This document shows, piece by piece, positions 23,200 through 34,385 of a DNA stretch of 64,000 bases (its first letter is position 1; the number at the start of each line of letters is the position of its first letter). Made by a program: the position numbers and the translations under genes. The stretch is from assembly GCF_963678635.1 (NCBI RefSeq), contig NC_087065.1, positions 8,205,209 to 8,269,208 on the forward strand. The letters are read 5' to 3'. Under the pieces are notes generated by a model. The model had not been told where the DNA came from. It saw only the letters and a program-made list of their open reading frames with translations, and did no database searches. The stretch is from Symsagittifera roscoffensis (Eukaryota; Xenacoelomorpha; Acoela; Convolutidae).

Positions 23200-24708
23200 G
23201 TCGGATCTAGTGGAGACGGGTCAATTCACCTTTGGTCAACCCCCGATACCTCCCTTCTCTCAGCCAGGTCCGTAACTGATTGCTTGGGGGGTAGGATCGA
23301 CTCGAAAACGAGCTCAACTAGCAGCAGAAGCAGACAGTTGAGATCGACACCCATGGAAAGAGGCGAGGCGGAATATTCTACGCCCCAGAGGTGTGTCCTG
23401 AGTGGTGATAGTGGACAACAAGAAGGAAGTGGAACATCCGGGGGAAGCAAGCAGAAGCCGGTACCTAGAACGAGTGAAGGATCTGGGTCTCAAGGATCTG
23501 GCCTGCAGACAAGAGTTAACGGAAGTCTTGGGGCTCAAGAGTCTGTCACACGAGGACTTGAGCAATCACTTATGTGTGGATTGGATAAAGGCCCATGAGG
23601 CGCACTTCTCTCGAGCCAAGACACTGGAGATGGTGGACTTGACGATAAATCCCCAGATATCTATAATGGGATCAATCAATTACAGACTTTTCAAGGAGCT
23701 TGGAAGTTCAGGCCTCATAGTGGAGCCTCCCAAGCATCGGACCAGTATAGGCAGGATCAGAGTGGCGATCCCCGCGCAGCTGAGGGCGGTGGACAAGCTT
23801 CTCGAGCCTAAGAGCATGGTGCTTCCTGACACAGCCTACATGGGTGCGAAACTTGCGGAATACCCAAGGTACGGGAGATCCTGTAGAACTTCATAGCTGG
23901 CCAAGACGTTAGCAGTTTATGATCGGTCGGATCCTGGAGCGGCGAGAGCGATCATTGTGGCGGGATCGGACTTCGAGTGGACGTCACCGAAGTTGTTTTG
24001 GCCAGAGACCTTGGTGTACCTACTACCGGGGGCGGAGTTGAATCAAATGTTGACCCTGATCGTGGCGATGAAGTCAGAGACACCGTGTAAATCGGCGCTA
24101 TTGTTGTTCGCGGGAATGAATGATCACCTGCACGTAGCGGGGCTACTTGAGACCCTTGGAAGTGAGGAGCCTACACCAGAGAGGATCTGGGAGGCAATTC
24201 AGTCGCTGTTATCAGCATTGAATGAGGTGCAGGAACTGGTGAGATACGGGTTGGAATCGAAGACCAAAAGTGGTATTCGCGTCATCATCACCTGCTTTAC
24301 AGTTCGGTTACGCCATGTTAACTCCGACTGCGGGAAAAACGGATGGCGGATGCTGATGGCGGCCCCAAATCGTGAACTAGAGCTAGTGAACTTGCGACTC
24401 TTAAAATCGGAAGTGGCGGCAGCGTGGGCGGATGTGTCCCACGCTCTAAGAGGCTTTTACGAGCTTGCGGATAAATGACCGTGTTGGACGAGGTCCTTTT
24501 TCTGGAGGTGTCAAACCTTTCCCGGCAACTGAAGTTCAACCCAGAGGTGGGGGATGACCATCCTGTGATAACTCAACTGACAGCCAGCCTGTGGTTCTGG
24601 AGTATAGACCTGGCGATCACGAGTTCCACTAGCAGGGCGAGGGGGCCAAACAACGAGAGAAAGAATGTGGCTGCAGCCGAAAAATAAGTGGAATCGATGG
24701 CATGTCGT
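23200..24708 (+). pseudogene. ORF2 second SGNH-like region (copy 2)
   Basis: The segments 23402-23896, 23957-24478 and 24475-24687 match copy 3 ORF2 residues following the first SGNH domain. The block IIVAGSDFEW and the later LLFAGMNDHLHVAGLL resemble SGNH blocks I and III in spacing, and a predicted strand-rich core surrounds them. No clear C-terminal DxxH block is seen. Breaks are a frameshift near 23400, TAG near 23896 and TAA near 24687. Confidence 0.55.
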
Positions 24709-25700
24709 CTAACACACGAGAGAGGAAGATGGCCGTTCCTGACCCCGAGACTTGAGAGCGTGACGGAAAAGACGAAAGAGAGTGCTCCACCGCTGGTGAA
24801 GCAAACGTGGCAGTTTCTGGAGGAACATCTGAAAGTAGCAGAAAAGGGAGAGATGACGGTGGGGAGATTCGTCACGGCTGCAAACGATGTGACTATCGGA
24901 GGCTTCTGGAGGGAGCATGCCAAGGTCTAACTGAGGACCCGGAAGTCACACGAGATCTTGAGATTATTGAGTCCATGTTGGGAGAAGAAGTACAAGGACA
25001 AAGTGTCCTATGCAGGGAATACGATCTTCGGGGCGTTCGTGCAGGAACTCATGAGTATGCCAATCAACATACTACTGGCCTTGTACTTGGTATACCATAG
25101 GTACCTGTTCAACATGAGCCCGGCATATATGTTTAACAGAGGTGTGGAGACGCTCCGAATCGACGAGTTGACCTTGATACTCCTGACACATGGGGAGCTG
25201 ACGACATTTCGTCGACTGATGAAATATGGGGAACCCCTGTCGGTGAGTAAGGCCCACCCGAGTCCAAAGACTTATTCCTACAAGTGTGCTGGTGGACTAA
25301 AGACGCTGCTAGTGGAATATCTCCTGATGCAGAAAAGGCATTTGACAGGCGCAGAAAGAAGCGCAAAGACTAGAGAAGAAGTGAAGGAGGCGAATGGAGG
25401 GAGGAATACCTCTCCTAGCCGACTTGTTCTTGGCCATGAGATCTGATCCCTTGGCGATGATCAGGGGGCTGGGAGAGGTGGTGACCTGTGTCTACGGGCC
25501 AGCCGTAACGTATGCCTTTCCGGATCCGCTTGTGGTAGCGTACCATCACTCAATAGTGCACGTGAGCTTGATCAGCGTTCTGGATGCGACTGGGACGCAC
25601 TGAATTGGTGCAGACAAGAAGACTTGAGAGCGCGAATGAGTGAAATATTACTCTTCGGGAAGATAAGGGACCCAGAGCTAATAGTGCTTAACTTCAGGGG
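24709..25700 (+). pseudogene. ORF2 middle region, unrecognised (copy 2)
   Basis: Collinear with 43496-44980 of copy 3: WPFLTPRLESVTEKTKES, GGFWREHAKV, a hydrophobic stretch (INILLALYLVYHRYLFNMSPAYMF) that could be a membrane or core helix, a second hydrophobic stretch (LTLILLTHGELTTF), and VTYAFPDPLVVAYHHS. I recognise no family. Frameshifts occur near 24960 and 25390, and the match ends near 25700. Confidence 0.6.
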
Positions 25701-26443
25701 TCAACTCCGATAGGCCTGGCAGTGGAATACAGGAGTAGGGATACGCAGAAACTGCTCCACTAGTCACCCAGGAGGAGAAGAATCGACGAGACAATGAGGG
25801 TACCCTTCCTGGGCGCATTGCCTGAAGAGGAATGGGAGAGATACCAGAGCGAACTTGAATGGAAGGCGGGAGTGACCTGGAACCGAGTAACCTTCATGGA
25901 GAGGACATGGGACGTGATACGCAGATACGGGACGCAGTCCGTAATGAAGGTGGGGTTGACCCAAACCTAATGCGCGAGGTTGTAGGAAAACTAATGAGCT
26001 CCGCACAGTCTGACGTTCTGACCGAGTCAGTTTCGGAGGACAGTTCCGATGAAAATCAGGTTTTGAGAAAATTACCCGTCAGGCGAGCCAAGAAGGGGCT
26101 GAAGAGATTGAAAGGGAAAAACAGTAATCAAAATAGTGAATCAGAAAGTAGTGAAGTCGAAGGCGAACGCAGTAGTGGCCTTGTTGGCAAAGGTAGCTCA
26201 TCGAAATGAGAGTGGACAGGGAGATGGTGCAGCGTTAGCCGGGGAGAAAAAGAAAACTTAATACCCCCTATGCTATTGGCAGGCTTGACCTCAACAGCCA
26301 CGAGTTCGAAGAAAAATGCACGGACATTGAAGGATACAAAGCTTGAAATGGAGGTCATCAGTCAGTGTGGATCTGGAAGGCTCGGTGACTACAAAACCTC
26401 GCGGAAGAACATGGCCTGGAGGAAACTGGAAGGATAACTCGGC
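25701..26443 (+). pseudogene. ORF2 acidic, disordered region (copy 2)
   Basis: Poorly alignable with copy 3. One open stretch (25859-26209) is rich in Ser, Glu and Lys (VSEDSSDENQVLRKLPVRRA, then a Ser/Glu-rich run). The corresponding copy 3 region (42227-43477) is also acidic and low in complexity. It is probably a fast-evolving linker, with deletions relative to copy 3. Confidence 0.45.
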
Positions 26444-27864
26444 GTGGTTGAGTACAGTCGGATTACAGTACCCGACTCAGTCCACATGGGGGATCCCGCC
26501 GGGGGTTATGTGGAGATGCTCAAGGCGAGAAACTCGGCGAGAGGGCACCAGATGGCCTGGAGCGAAAAGCACGCCATGCAGGAGTACTTGAAGGAATTGA
26601 CGGAGCACTCTAATCTGAATCGAAAGGAATATGGCACCGTGATGTCCTCGGAGGCAAATGAGATCGGGCTGGAAAAATTGTTAGAAACCTCTTGGAGGGC
26701 GGCCCCTCATAGATACTTCGACGTGACGATGTATGCACCGGCAAAGGTGGCAGCGTACCTGGCCTACCCATGCGCGAGAACTGACTTGCAGGTGCAACTG
26801 GCCTGGTGCTTAATGGGAATCAAGAGATCGGAGTACGAGAGCAATAATGACTCGAAGTCGAAGAAACAAGAGCTGGAACTGATGGAAGCCCTGCGAGTGT
26901 TGATTAGCAGAGACGATTCCGCGATAGTCTGGGCTAAGCGCAAAGATGCCCTTTGCTTTGTGGTGTTCGTGGTGGATCGCATCCCCACCCCTGTAATGGA
27001 AGTATGTGTAAAAACCATTCGGCAAGGGGGAGTTGATCGTGAAGGAAAATTTCTGAGGGCTCTCCTGGAGCTATATCAGGACATGCCGCTGCTCATACCG
27101 AGTAAAGAGACTAATGATATAGAAAGCTATCGCGGGCTTGGGGAAGTGAGAAGATACGCCAACAAAGAGTTGAAAGTGAGCCGTTAGTCAACTGAGGCAG
27201 TCAGGCAACAGAAATATTATACAACCTTGGGGAAGCTGAAATCATTCCAATATGTGTCAGACATGCCAGGGATGGCATACAACCCCTTTGTGGACGAAGA
27301 AGCCAGGGAGGCATATTTTGACTACGAGCAGGTCATGACACTTGATTTCTGGGTCGAGCGAGTCAAGGAAACTGGCATGGTGATGGTGGAACAACCCAAG
27401 CTGGGATTATTTTGGAGGAAAGAGTGGTCGAACCCTCGGTTCCTGGGCTGAAATGGCAAGTGAGCTTTGAATGTGGTTCATGGGACGGTCCCATAAAGAC
27501 CAGCTTAGTAACCATGTGGGAGCTCATGAAGCCTTCATGGTGTCCGCACCCGAATGCTGGTCTAATCTGGGATATGACTGCAGATATTGTGTTGGATTTG
27601 GATGATGACGCGAGTCTACATGGTTTGGCCATGATACATCATCTGCTGACCCTGAAAAAAACGAAGCAGAATGGCAGACCATCTACGGAACCCTCCGAGG
27701 GAAGTTCTTCGAGTAATTGGTTGAGACAGAGCACCAGTCTAGCTTCCAGTTGTGGGATGGAAGGACACGTGTGTGGTACGGGCCCTTGTCTGAATACGCT
27801 GAGTGAGCAACATTGCCAACTAGCTCAGTTGTATGGGAGATTAAGCATGTCGGAAAAAAAGTGA
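26444..27864 (+). pseudogene. ORF2 C-terminal region A, unrecognised (copy 2)
   Basis: The segments 26444-27187, 27227-27451 and 27412-27864 align with 40656-42281 of copy 3. Conserved islands are AKRKDALCFVVF, LGEVRRYANKEL, MAYNPFVDEEA, LMKPSWCPHPNAGLI and a Cys/His cluster reading CGMEGHVCGTGPC. The cluster could bind zinc. Stops at 27188 and near 27450 interrupt it. No family is recognised. Confidence 0.55.
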
Positions 27865-27865
27865 T

Positions 27866-29111
27866 ATGGAATTGATAGCAGACTGCCACGGAGTAACGGA
27901 AGTGAATTTGAATACTGCCTTGGGTTTTTACTGTATGACGAGCTCGCTCGAATCATTAGAACGCCTGGAGCGTGCCCATGGGCTGGTTACGTCCTTAAGT
28001 GTGGAAAAGCTCCCTGGAGCATTGCAGACTGAACAGAAGATTGGAGTTTGGCGAGAGGCTCTAGAGAACGAGATGAATTTGAAAGACAGTGAGGCCTATT
28101 ATCGACCTACTGGTTCAAAATATCTGGTGGTTTCGAGCTCCGCACCATATTGCAATAGTAGGTACCCTACGCATATGATGGTAATGGACGCGAGGACGCA
28201 GCAGGTGTTGGTCGACCAACTCTTCTCTGTGCCAAAGTGTGTGAGATTAGCCAGGAGGTCAGAGAGGTCGTATGACTTACTGACGAAGTTTATTCGAGCC
28301 GTCCCGAAGAGATCAAAAGGCGAGATGCAGGCCATGGTGGTGGAAGATTTCATGAGGTTGAGTGAGGGTAACGTGAGTGAATTCCAGAAAAAGAAGGCGA
28401 GTGGAGTGTTACCCACAGAATTCCCCACCCTTGATGATAAAGACGACGTACATAGGATCATGACAGAAGTGGAACCGCTGCTGGGAGCTTCAGGGTACCG
28501 CACCCGAATTAACATCTTGATGATCCATGGGGAGTATCCTTGTCACTGCTGTGCCGACACCCGAGCAACTAAGTAACGTGAAGTTGAACAACAACTTAGA
28601 TCTTTTCAGAACCACCTGCAAGGTTCTGAGGATATCTAAAGCCATTGAGAGTATATGGTCAAGGCAAAGGTTGATGCGTTGGTTACGTGCAGTGATGAAG
28701 TCATGAATGTATGAACGCGCGAAGCGTCATATGTCCAGGAACACGGAAGCCTATCAACCCTTCCAGCTAGACGTAGGACCGAGAGCCTATAAGAGAGCAT
28801 TCCTAACGCACAGGAACGCTGTTACCACGGCGGTGAAGCGAGTAGCTGGAGCGCCTTTTGCTACTGAGGCCGAAAAGAGAGAGGTCTTACAAGCTGACAT
28901 AGAACGGAATGTGAGCCTATGTCTGCACAACAGCTTTTGCAGGAACCGGGAGCAAGATGTGAATGTGGACTTACTGGACTTACTACCTGGTTGCAAACCG
29001 AGGCTGTCAGAGCAGGAAAGTCGGGGCACAGCCTGTAGCTCCGTGGAAATGCTGAAGAAAGTCCTGGAGGATAGTGAGGCAGAAGAACAGGAACAAGAGG
29101 CAATGGAGTGA
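27866..29111 (+). pseudogene. ORF2 C-terminal region B, unrecognised (copy 2)
   Basis: The segments 27866-28576 and 28707-29111 align with 39278-40831 of copy 3. Shared motifs are NLNTALGF, SLESLERLE, VLVDQLFSVPKCVRLARRS, HGEYPCHC and LTHRNAVTTAVKRV, then NVSLCLHNSFCRNRE near the end. The acidic tail ends at TGA 29109-29111. A deletion of ~40-50 codons and a frame change lie between 28576 and 28707. No family is recognised; the conserved PCHC pair hints at metal binding. Confidence 0.55.
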
Positions 29112-30744
29112 AGATGAAGATGTGACACGAGATTGAAATGAAGAGAGAGGGAGGGATAATTAATTGTCTTTGTGTGTTAAAACTTGTACCAATCAACTAA
29201 GTTTGATTATTGAAACTGTTAAACTTTTTGCTTTATTGTAGTTTGGTTACACCGGGCTTTGAGAATGGTTAAAGTGTTGCAATTGCTAAATAACAATGAG
29301 AGTTTTAGTTGATGCTATTTACAAAGATATATATACAGAGCATAGGTGAGTACATTAACCTATTTAAACCCGACTGATGTTTTAAATCTGTGTAGGACAC
29401 ATGTTCACTGTGTGGCGACCTGGTGGGGTTTGAGTACGCTCGCTCGAAAGTACCTCATTACCTTTCCTAGCCACAGAGTTTCTCAGTTTTAACATAGAGG
29501 CAAACGCAAAAAGAATAATTATACTTGGTGAGTGACATTAAGTCAATTCTAACGGGTGCGTGGCCGTGCCACGTCCCAAATTTTTAATCAGCAAGAGCGA
29601 GAAGAAATTTTATAGCGAGATGACGTAAGTAGTCAGAAAAGAAGTTTTATCTAGGACACTCCTCATAGTGCAAATTTTGTGAAAATGTTGAAAGGCAGTG
29701 AGATGTAGTACGATGCCATTTATGACACGCAGTGAGTTGAGGTGGAGTAGATAAATTTCATTTTCTAATGCGGTTCGTAAAGTTAATTATAGAGAACTGG
29801 AACACTACTTGACGATAACCCGGCGTTATGCTATCAATGTGGACCTTGAGAGGGACTGTCCGGGGAGTATGTGCCATTCCCCCGGATTGGCATAGCGGAA
29901 CCTTCCGTAGCAGCACGAAAACGACGTTAGAGTCCTTAGTCGTCACATATTGATGTGAAGGAGGCTAGAACATTCTGGATGAAAACTTTTAGAAAAATTC
30001 TAATTGCGACGTTACATTTCTGAGAAATGCAAAAACGGCCATGTTTAGCCGGAAAAGTCACAAAAAACAGAACAACAAATAAAATAGCAAGTGACAGACG
30101 GTCGGAAGTCTGAAAAACAAAAAAAAAACACGAAGCCTCTTATCGTGACGATTGCGCACGATAAAACAACTAATTGGAGACAATAGACTGAAAGGAGGCT
30201 TCAAGAAGGAAGAAGCAATACCCTCCCGTGCCAAGAATTGGGAATAATAACGACGTTATTACAGAAAAAGCACGGAATCGGAGGCTTGGCCCCCCAGAGA
30301 CATCATATGGTGAAGGACTGTAATAAACTGACTTTTTAGCTACTCTGATGTCATAAACCTTTGCATTATTACCGGTATGATTTGTTATTTTAGAATATGA
30401 TTAGCTAGAAAGAGGAAAGTGTCAATCCATCTCCAATGAATTTAATATAGAACTGTCATCAAGAACATAGAAAAATAGGATATTCGAGCCATTTTTTTAA
30501 TAGCAATCAAGTAGTCTGGGGATCCTAGACCCAGCTGTGGGGTGTTCTTCGCATGTAAACGAAAGCTGATTAAAAGTCGATTGACTGATGGCCTGAAAAT
30601 AGTAACTTGTTACTTAGCCCGAAACAGACCAGAAAATCAACTGGCTAAGTCGAGACGGTGAAAAACGAGTAGAATTTAGGTAACTAACGCCGGCCAGTCG
30701 TCTATAGATATTTTTTCTACGCTACGTCACTCTGTAGTATTTGG
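29112..30744. other. Unassigned DNA
   Basis: About 1.6 kb, AT-rich in parts, with no long ORF, no LTR of the giant element and no repeat that I can name. I see no convincing RNA gene. Confidence 0.5.
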
Positions 30745-31655
30745 GCGAATGTTACATTGTTCCTCAGGTATGTGGATGACATTGTTAGAAAAGTCAGAGG
30801 GGAGCCGAGTTGTCTTCTCGATGCCGCCAATTCTCTTCATCCAAATCTGCAGTTCGCTCTAGAGGAAACTAATTCTGAGGGGAATTTGACGTTCCTGGAT
30901 TCGAATATAAGTTTATCGCATGGTAGGAGTGTAACTTGCAGTTAGTATCAAAAACCAACAAATACAGGGACTATACTGAACCATAGAAGCTGCGCCTCAA
31001 CTTAGTATAAGCGTAGTGTTATCCAAGGCACTAAACACAGGGTTTTTTGGAGTACGTCTAGCTGGTAGATATTTAATAAGGCTACGGAAACTAGTAGAGC
31101 CCAATGGCTGCCAAATCAGTACCCTGAAAATTAGCCCGCAAATGTGGCTTCAGACGCCCTGTGCAAAGTCATCGAGGGCAAGGGCAAGCCCCTGGATAGT
31201 GAGAGGTGTTTGTCAACTCAATCACCAAAATATGTGAAGCCCCCAATGCTGATGGTGCAATATAGAGGTAACCAAACAGGTTACGAAAACTAACTAACGT
31301 TCAAGTGGTTTTCACCTCAAAAAAACTAGAATCATGTTTACCATCACTGAAGTCAGCATTTTCTAATGGCCTCAAGTCAAGAGTGGTTTTTAAATTGTCA
31401 TGTAGTGGATGCACTTCCATCTATGTCGGAAAAACTGTTCGACATTTGACCACTAGAATTGAAGAACATAAGAAAGCAGACTCACCGGTAGGCCTCCACC
31501 TTCAGCAATGCCAACTTGAGGGAAATAGCGCAGATCTTAGTTGGGAAATTATAGATAGGCCAAACAACCAAACAAAATTTTTAACATTGGAGGAAATACA
31601 TATCAGGAAAGAGAAACCGGGCTTGAACACGCGCGATGAATTTAGGAGCAGGTAG
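30745..31655 (+). mobile_element. Penelope-like element remnant (RT motif plus GIY-YIG endonuclease)
   Basis: The reading starts with an RT active-site motif, FLRYVDDIVRKV, followed by HPNLQFALEE and LTFLDSNISL, which is the Penelope-type C-terminal RT arrangement. After frame changes a segment reading HRVFWSTSSW and FNKATETSRAQWLPNQYP is typical of the thumb and linker. The last segment (31305-31655) has CSGCTSIYVGKTVRHLTTRIEEH split around the GIY-YIG core (IYVGKT), the conserved Arg, and a later Glu (LTLEEIHIRKEKPG). Penelope elements encode RT and GIY-YIG nuclease in one protein. At least three frame breaks make this a dead, 5'-truncated copy. Confidence 0.8.
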
Positions 31656-31689
31656 TTAATACTGAAAGTTTAGTCCCAAAATATTTTTG

Positions 31690-32383
31690 GTTTTCAAGTC
31701 AATTCAAGTCAAGTTTTTATGACCATTAGGCAGTGCCTCTTGTGGTCCTTTCAAATGATTTTTCCTATCTCCGTTCGAATTCGTACATGTCAATTCCAAT
31801 CGCTTTCCAATGTTTGTCCAGTTTCCACTTGAATTCGTTGATGGTCTTGCTTTCCACTGTTTCCTGTGGCAGGTGGTTCCAGTCGAGAGGTGCTCTAATC
31901 GTGAATAAATTTTTTCGCGTTTCTAGATTTGCTTTACGTACTACTACTTAACATGCGTTACCTCTAGAATCCCTATCATTCCGCTCGAATAGTCCCGCAG
32001 TGGCGTTCCTATCATACAAACCATAGCAGATTTTATACATTTCTATCATTGTCCCTCTTTTCCTTCTGTATTCCAGCGATGATAGGTTCAGTTCTTTAAG
32101 GATTCGTAATAGGATAGATTTTTCATACCACTAACTAGACGCGTCGCTCTTCTTTGTACGTTTTCCAAGATCTTTTGATGCTTGATCAGTTTTGGGTGCC
32201 AGATTAAGTTCGCAAATTCAAAGTGTGGCCGTATCAAGCATTTGTAGATGTTTAAAAATACTTGTTTCGAGACTTTAGTGAAGCTTTTCTTAATTACTGC
32301 TATCATGCCGTTTGCCTTATTGGCTTTTTTAGTGATGTGTGTTTCGAATGTCAGTTTGTTGTCAAGCCAGATACCCAGGCTTG
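31690..32383 (-). mobile_element. 5'-truncated CR1/L2-like LINE, 3' end only
   Basis: The minus-strand reading gives the C-terminal end of a LINE RT protein: GIWLDNKLTFETHITKKANK, then KCLIRPHFEFANLIWHPKLI, NVQRRATRLVSGM, YRRKRGTMIEMYKICYG, and DWNHLPQETVESKTINEFKW, with several breaks. The 3' tail (31690-31715, minus strand) consists of TTGACTTGAA-type short repeats, as in CR1/L2 elements. The upstream border at ~32383 is abrupt, the usual mark of incomplete reverse transcription. Confidence 0.82.
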
Positions 32384-32955
32384 TTTTCTATGTAAAAAGT
32401 ACTTGACTAAATCGAACTTTTGACTCAGAAACTTCCAGACAAGTTAATTTAAAACAGTTCAATTAATTTTAGAGGTTAAAATCATTTTAAGCTTAATCGT
32501 AACTTAGAGGTCAACTGTGATTGGCTAATTTATTAACATGATATTTAGAACCAAAATGTATAGAAGAAGAAAAAAGAACACCTGAATTACTATACAATAA
32601 AAACCGAGGCATCATTATAGCAAAGTGTAAATAATAAAGTTGGTTAAAATTCATTGGTTACATCAAACAAAAACACAACATCAGAAAACAAGCAATAAAC
32701 AATACAAAACAAAACAAAACAAGTTCGGTTACAGTTCAGAAACTGGTTGATTAAAATATATGAAGTTACGGATACTAAAAAAACATCAGTTTTAAGAATT
32801 AAGAACGAGCTGGTATTAAAATTTTACGAAAAATTTTACAGATAGTCCAAACATACAGCGTATATACAGAGTATATACAGATTCTCTTTCAAACAATGTT
32901 CGTAAAATTAAACTAAATTAAAACATATAGAACTAGCAAAAACGGAAATCACGCC
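32384..32955. other. Unassigned AT-rich DNA
   Basis: AT-rich sequence with short A-rich runs (AAACAAAACAAAACAAAAC near 32700). There is no ORF or feature I can name. Confidence 0.5.
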
Positions 32956-33130
32956 AATGTTTTTAAATAACATTTGTAAGTTGATGTTTTAGCGTCATTT
33001 AGATTACTTTATTGTAAAAATCCTGACGATGCACATAGTTGCGAAATGTTTGTAAATAACATTTGTAAGTTGATGTTTTGACGTCATTTAGATTACTTTA
33101 TTGTAAAAATCCTGACGATGCACATAGTTG
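32956..33130 (+). repeat. 89-bp tandem repeat with hammerhead-like core
   Basis: Two near-identical units with an 89-bp period: AACATTTGTAAGTTGATG at 32969 and 33058, CCTGACGATGCACATAG at 33022 and 33111. The unit junction contains CTGACGA (33023-33029), a short GCA/TGC hairpin, GAAA (33043-33046), and TGTT/AACA that can pair, in the order of a type I hammerhead ribozyme core (CUGANGA, stem II, GAA, stem III, UH). Stem I is weak. Dimeric hammerheads are known in Penelope elements and in metazoan retrozymes. Confidence 0.5.
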
Positions 33131-33581
33131 TTTGTACACTCTTTGTTGTTTTTCCTCATATTGACGCAGCGTAAAGGTAAAGGAAAGGATTTTTACTGGA
33201 CTTAAGGGGACTGAACTAACCCATGATAAGTGGTTAGTGGGAATCTTATAAATCAGCAAATAAAAAAATAGAAGACAATTAAATTGATTTAATTTTTGAA
33301 ATCAAACTACAAAATCAAAAACAAGGAACAATCTCACCCGAGCTCCCTCTTCCCCACAGAAAGCCACTTGACAGACCTGCCTCTAAAATTCCTCAGAGGG
33401 CGCTCCACAAACGTCAAACATAACAAATCTATTTAATAAGTTTATCACAACAATTAGGCTAAATACGATGACGGGACTCCTGACTGTAGCCTCTGTTACA
33501 ATGGTACTTTTCACCTGATTATCCCAGTATTTTGGTTGTACAGAAAATTAATTCTTCTTTTTGAAGTTTTCAGTGCTCAAA
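33131..33581 (+). other. Region upstream of mtHsp70
   Basis: No coding signal. It presumably holds the promoter and 5' UTR of the Hsp70 gene, but I see no clear TATA box or heat-shock element array. Confidence 0.35.
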
Positions 33582-34327
<746 letters not shown>

Positions 34328-34385
34328 GAGTATCAAGTTCGAATTAATTATTATTATTATTTATTATATTGGATTTAGTGATAAA

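Larger units (their letters stand above)
10334..29111 (+). mobile_element. Giant Ty3/gypsy-type LTR element, copy 2 (degenerate, 3' LTR missing)
   Basis: Plus-strand element: 5' LTR 10334-11170, leader to 12943, gag-pol-macro 12944-20992, spacer with a splice-acceptor-like site, and the second coding block 21478-29111. It is collinear with copy 3 but clearly diverged in protein sequence, more so in ORF2 than in pol, so it represents a different subfamily. It carries many frameshifts and stops plus internal deletions in gag (near 13775) and in RT (near 16548). No LTR-like sequence follows 29111, so the 3' end has been lost or replaced. Confidence 0.88.
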
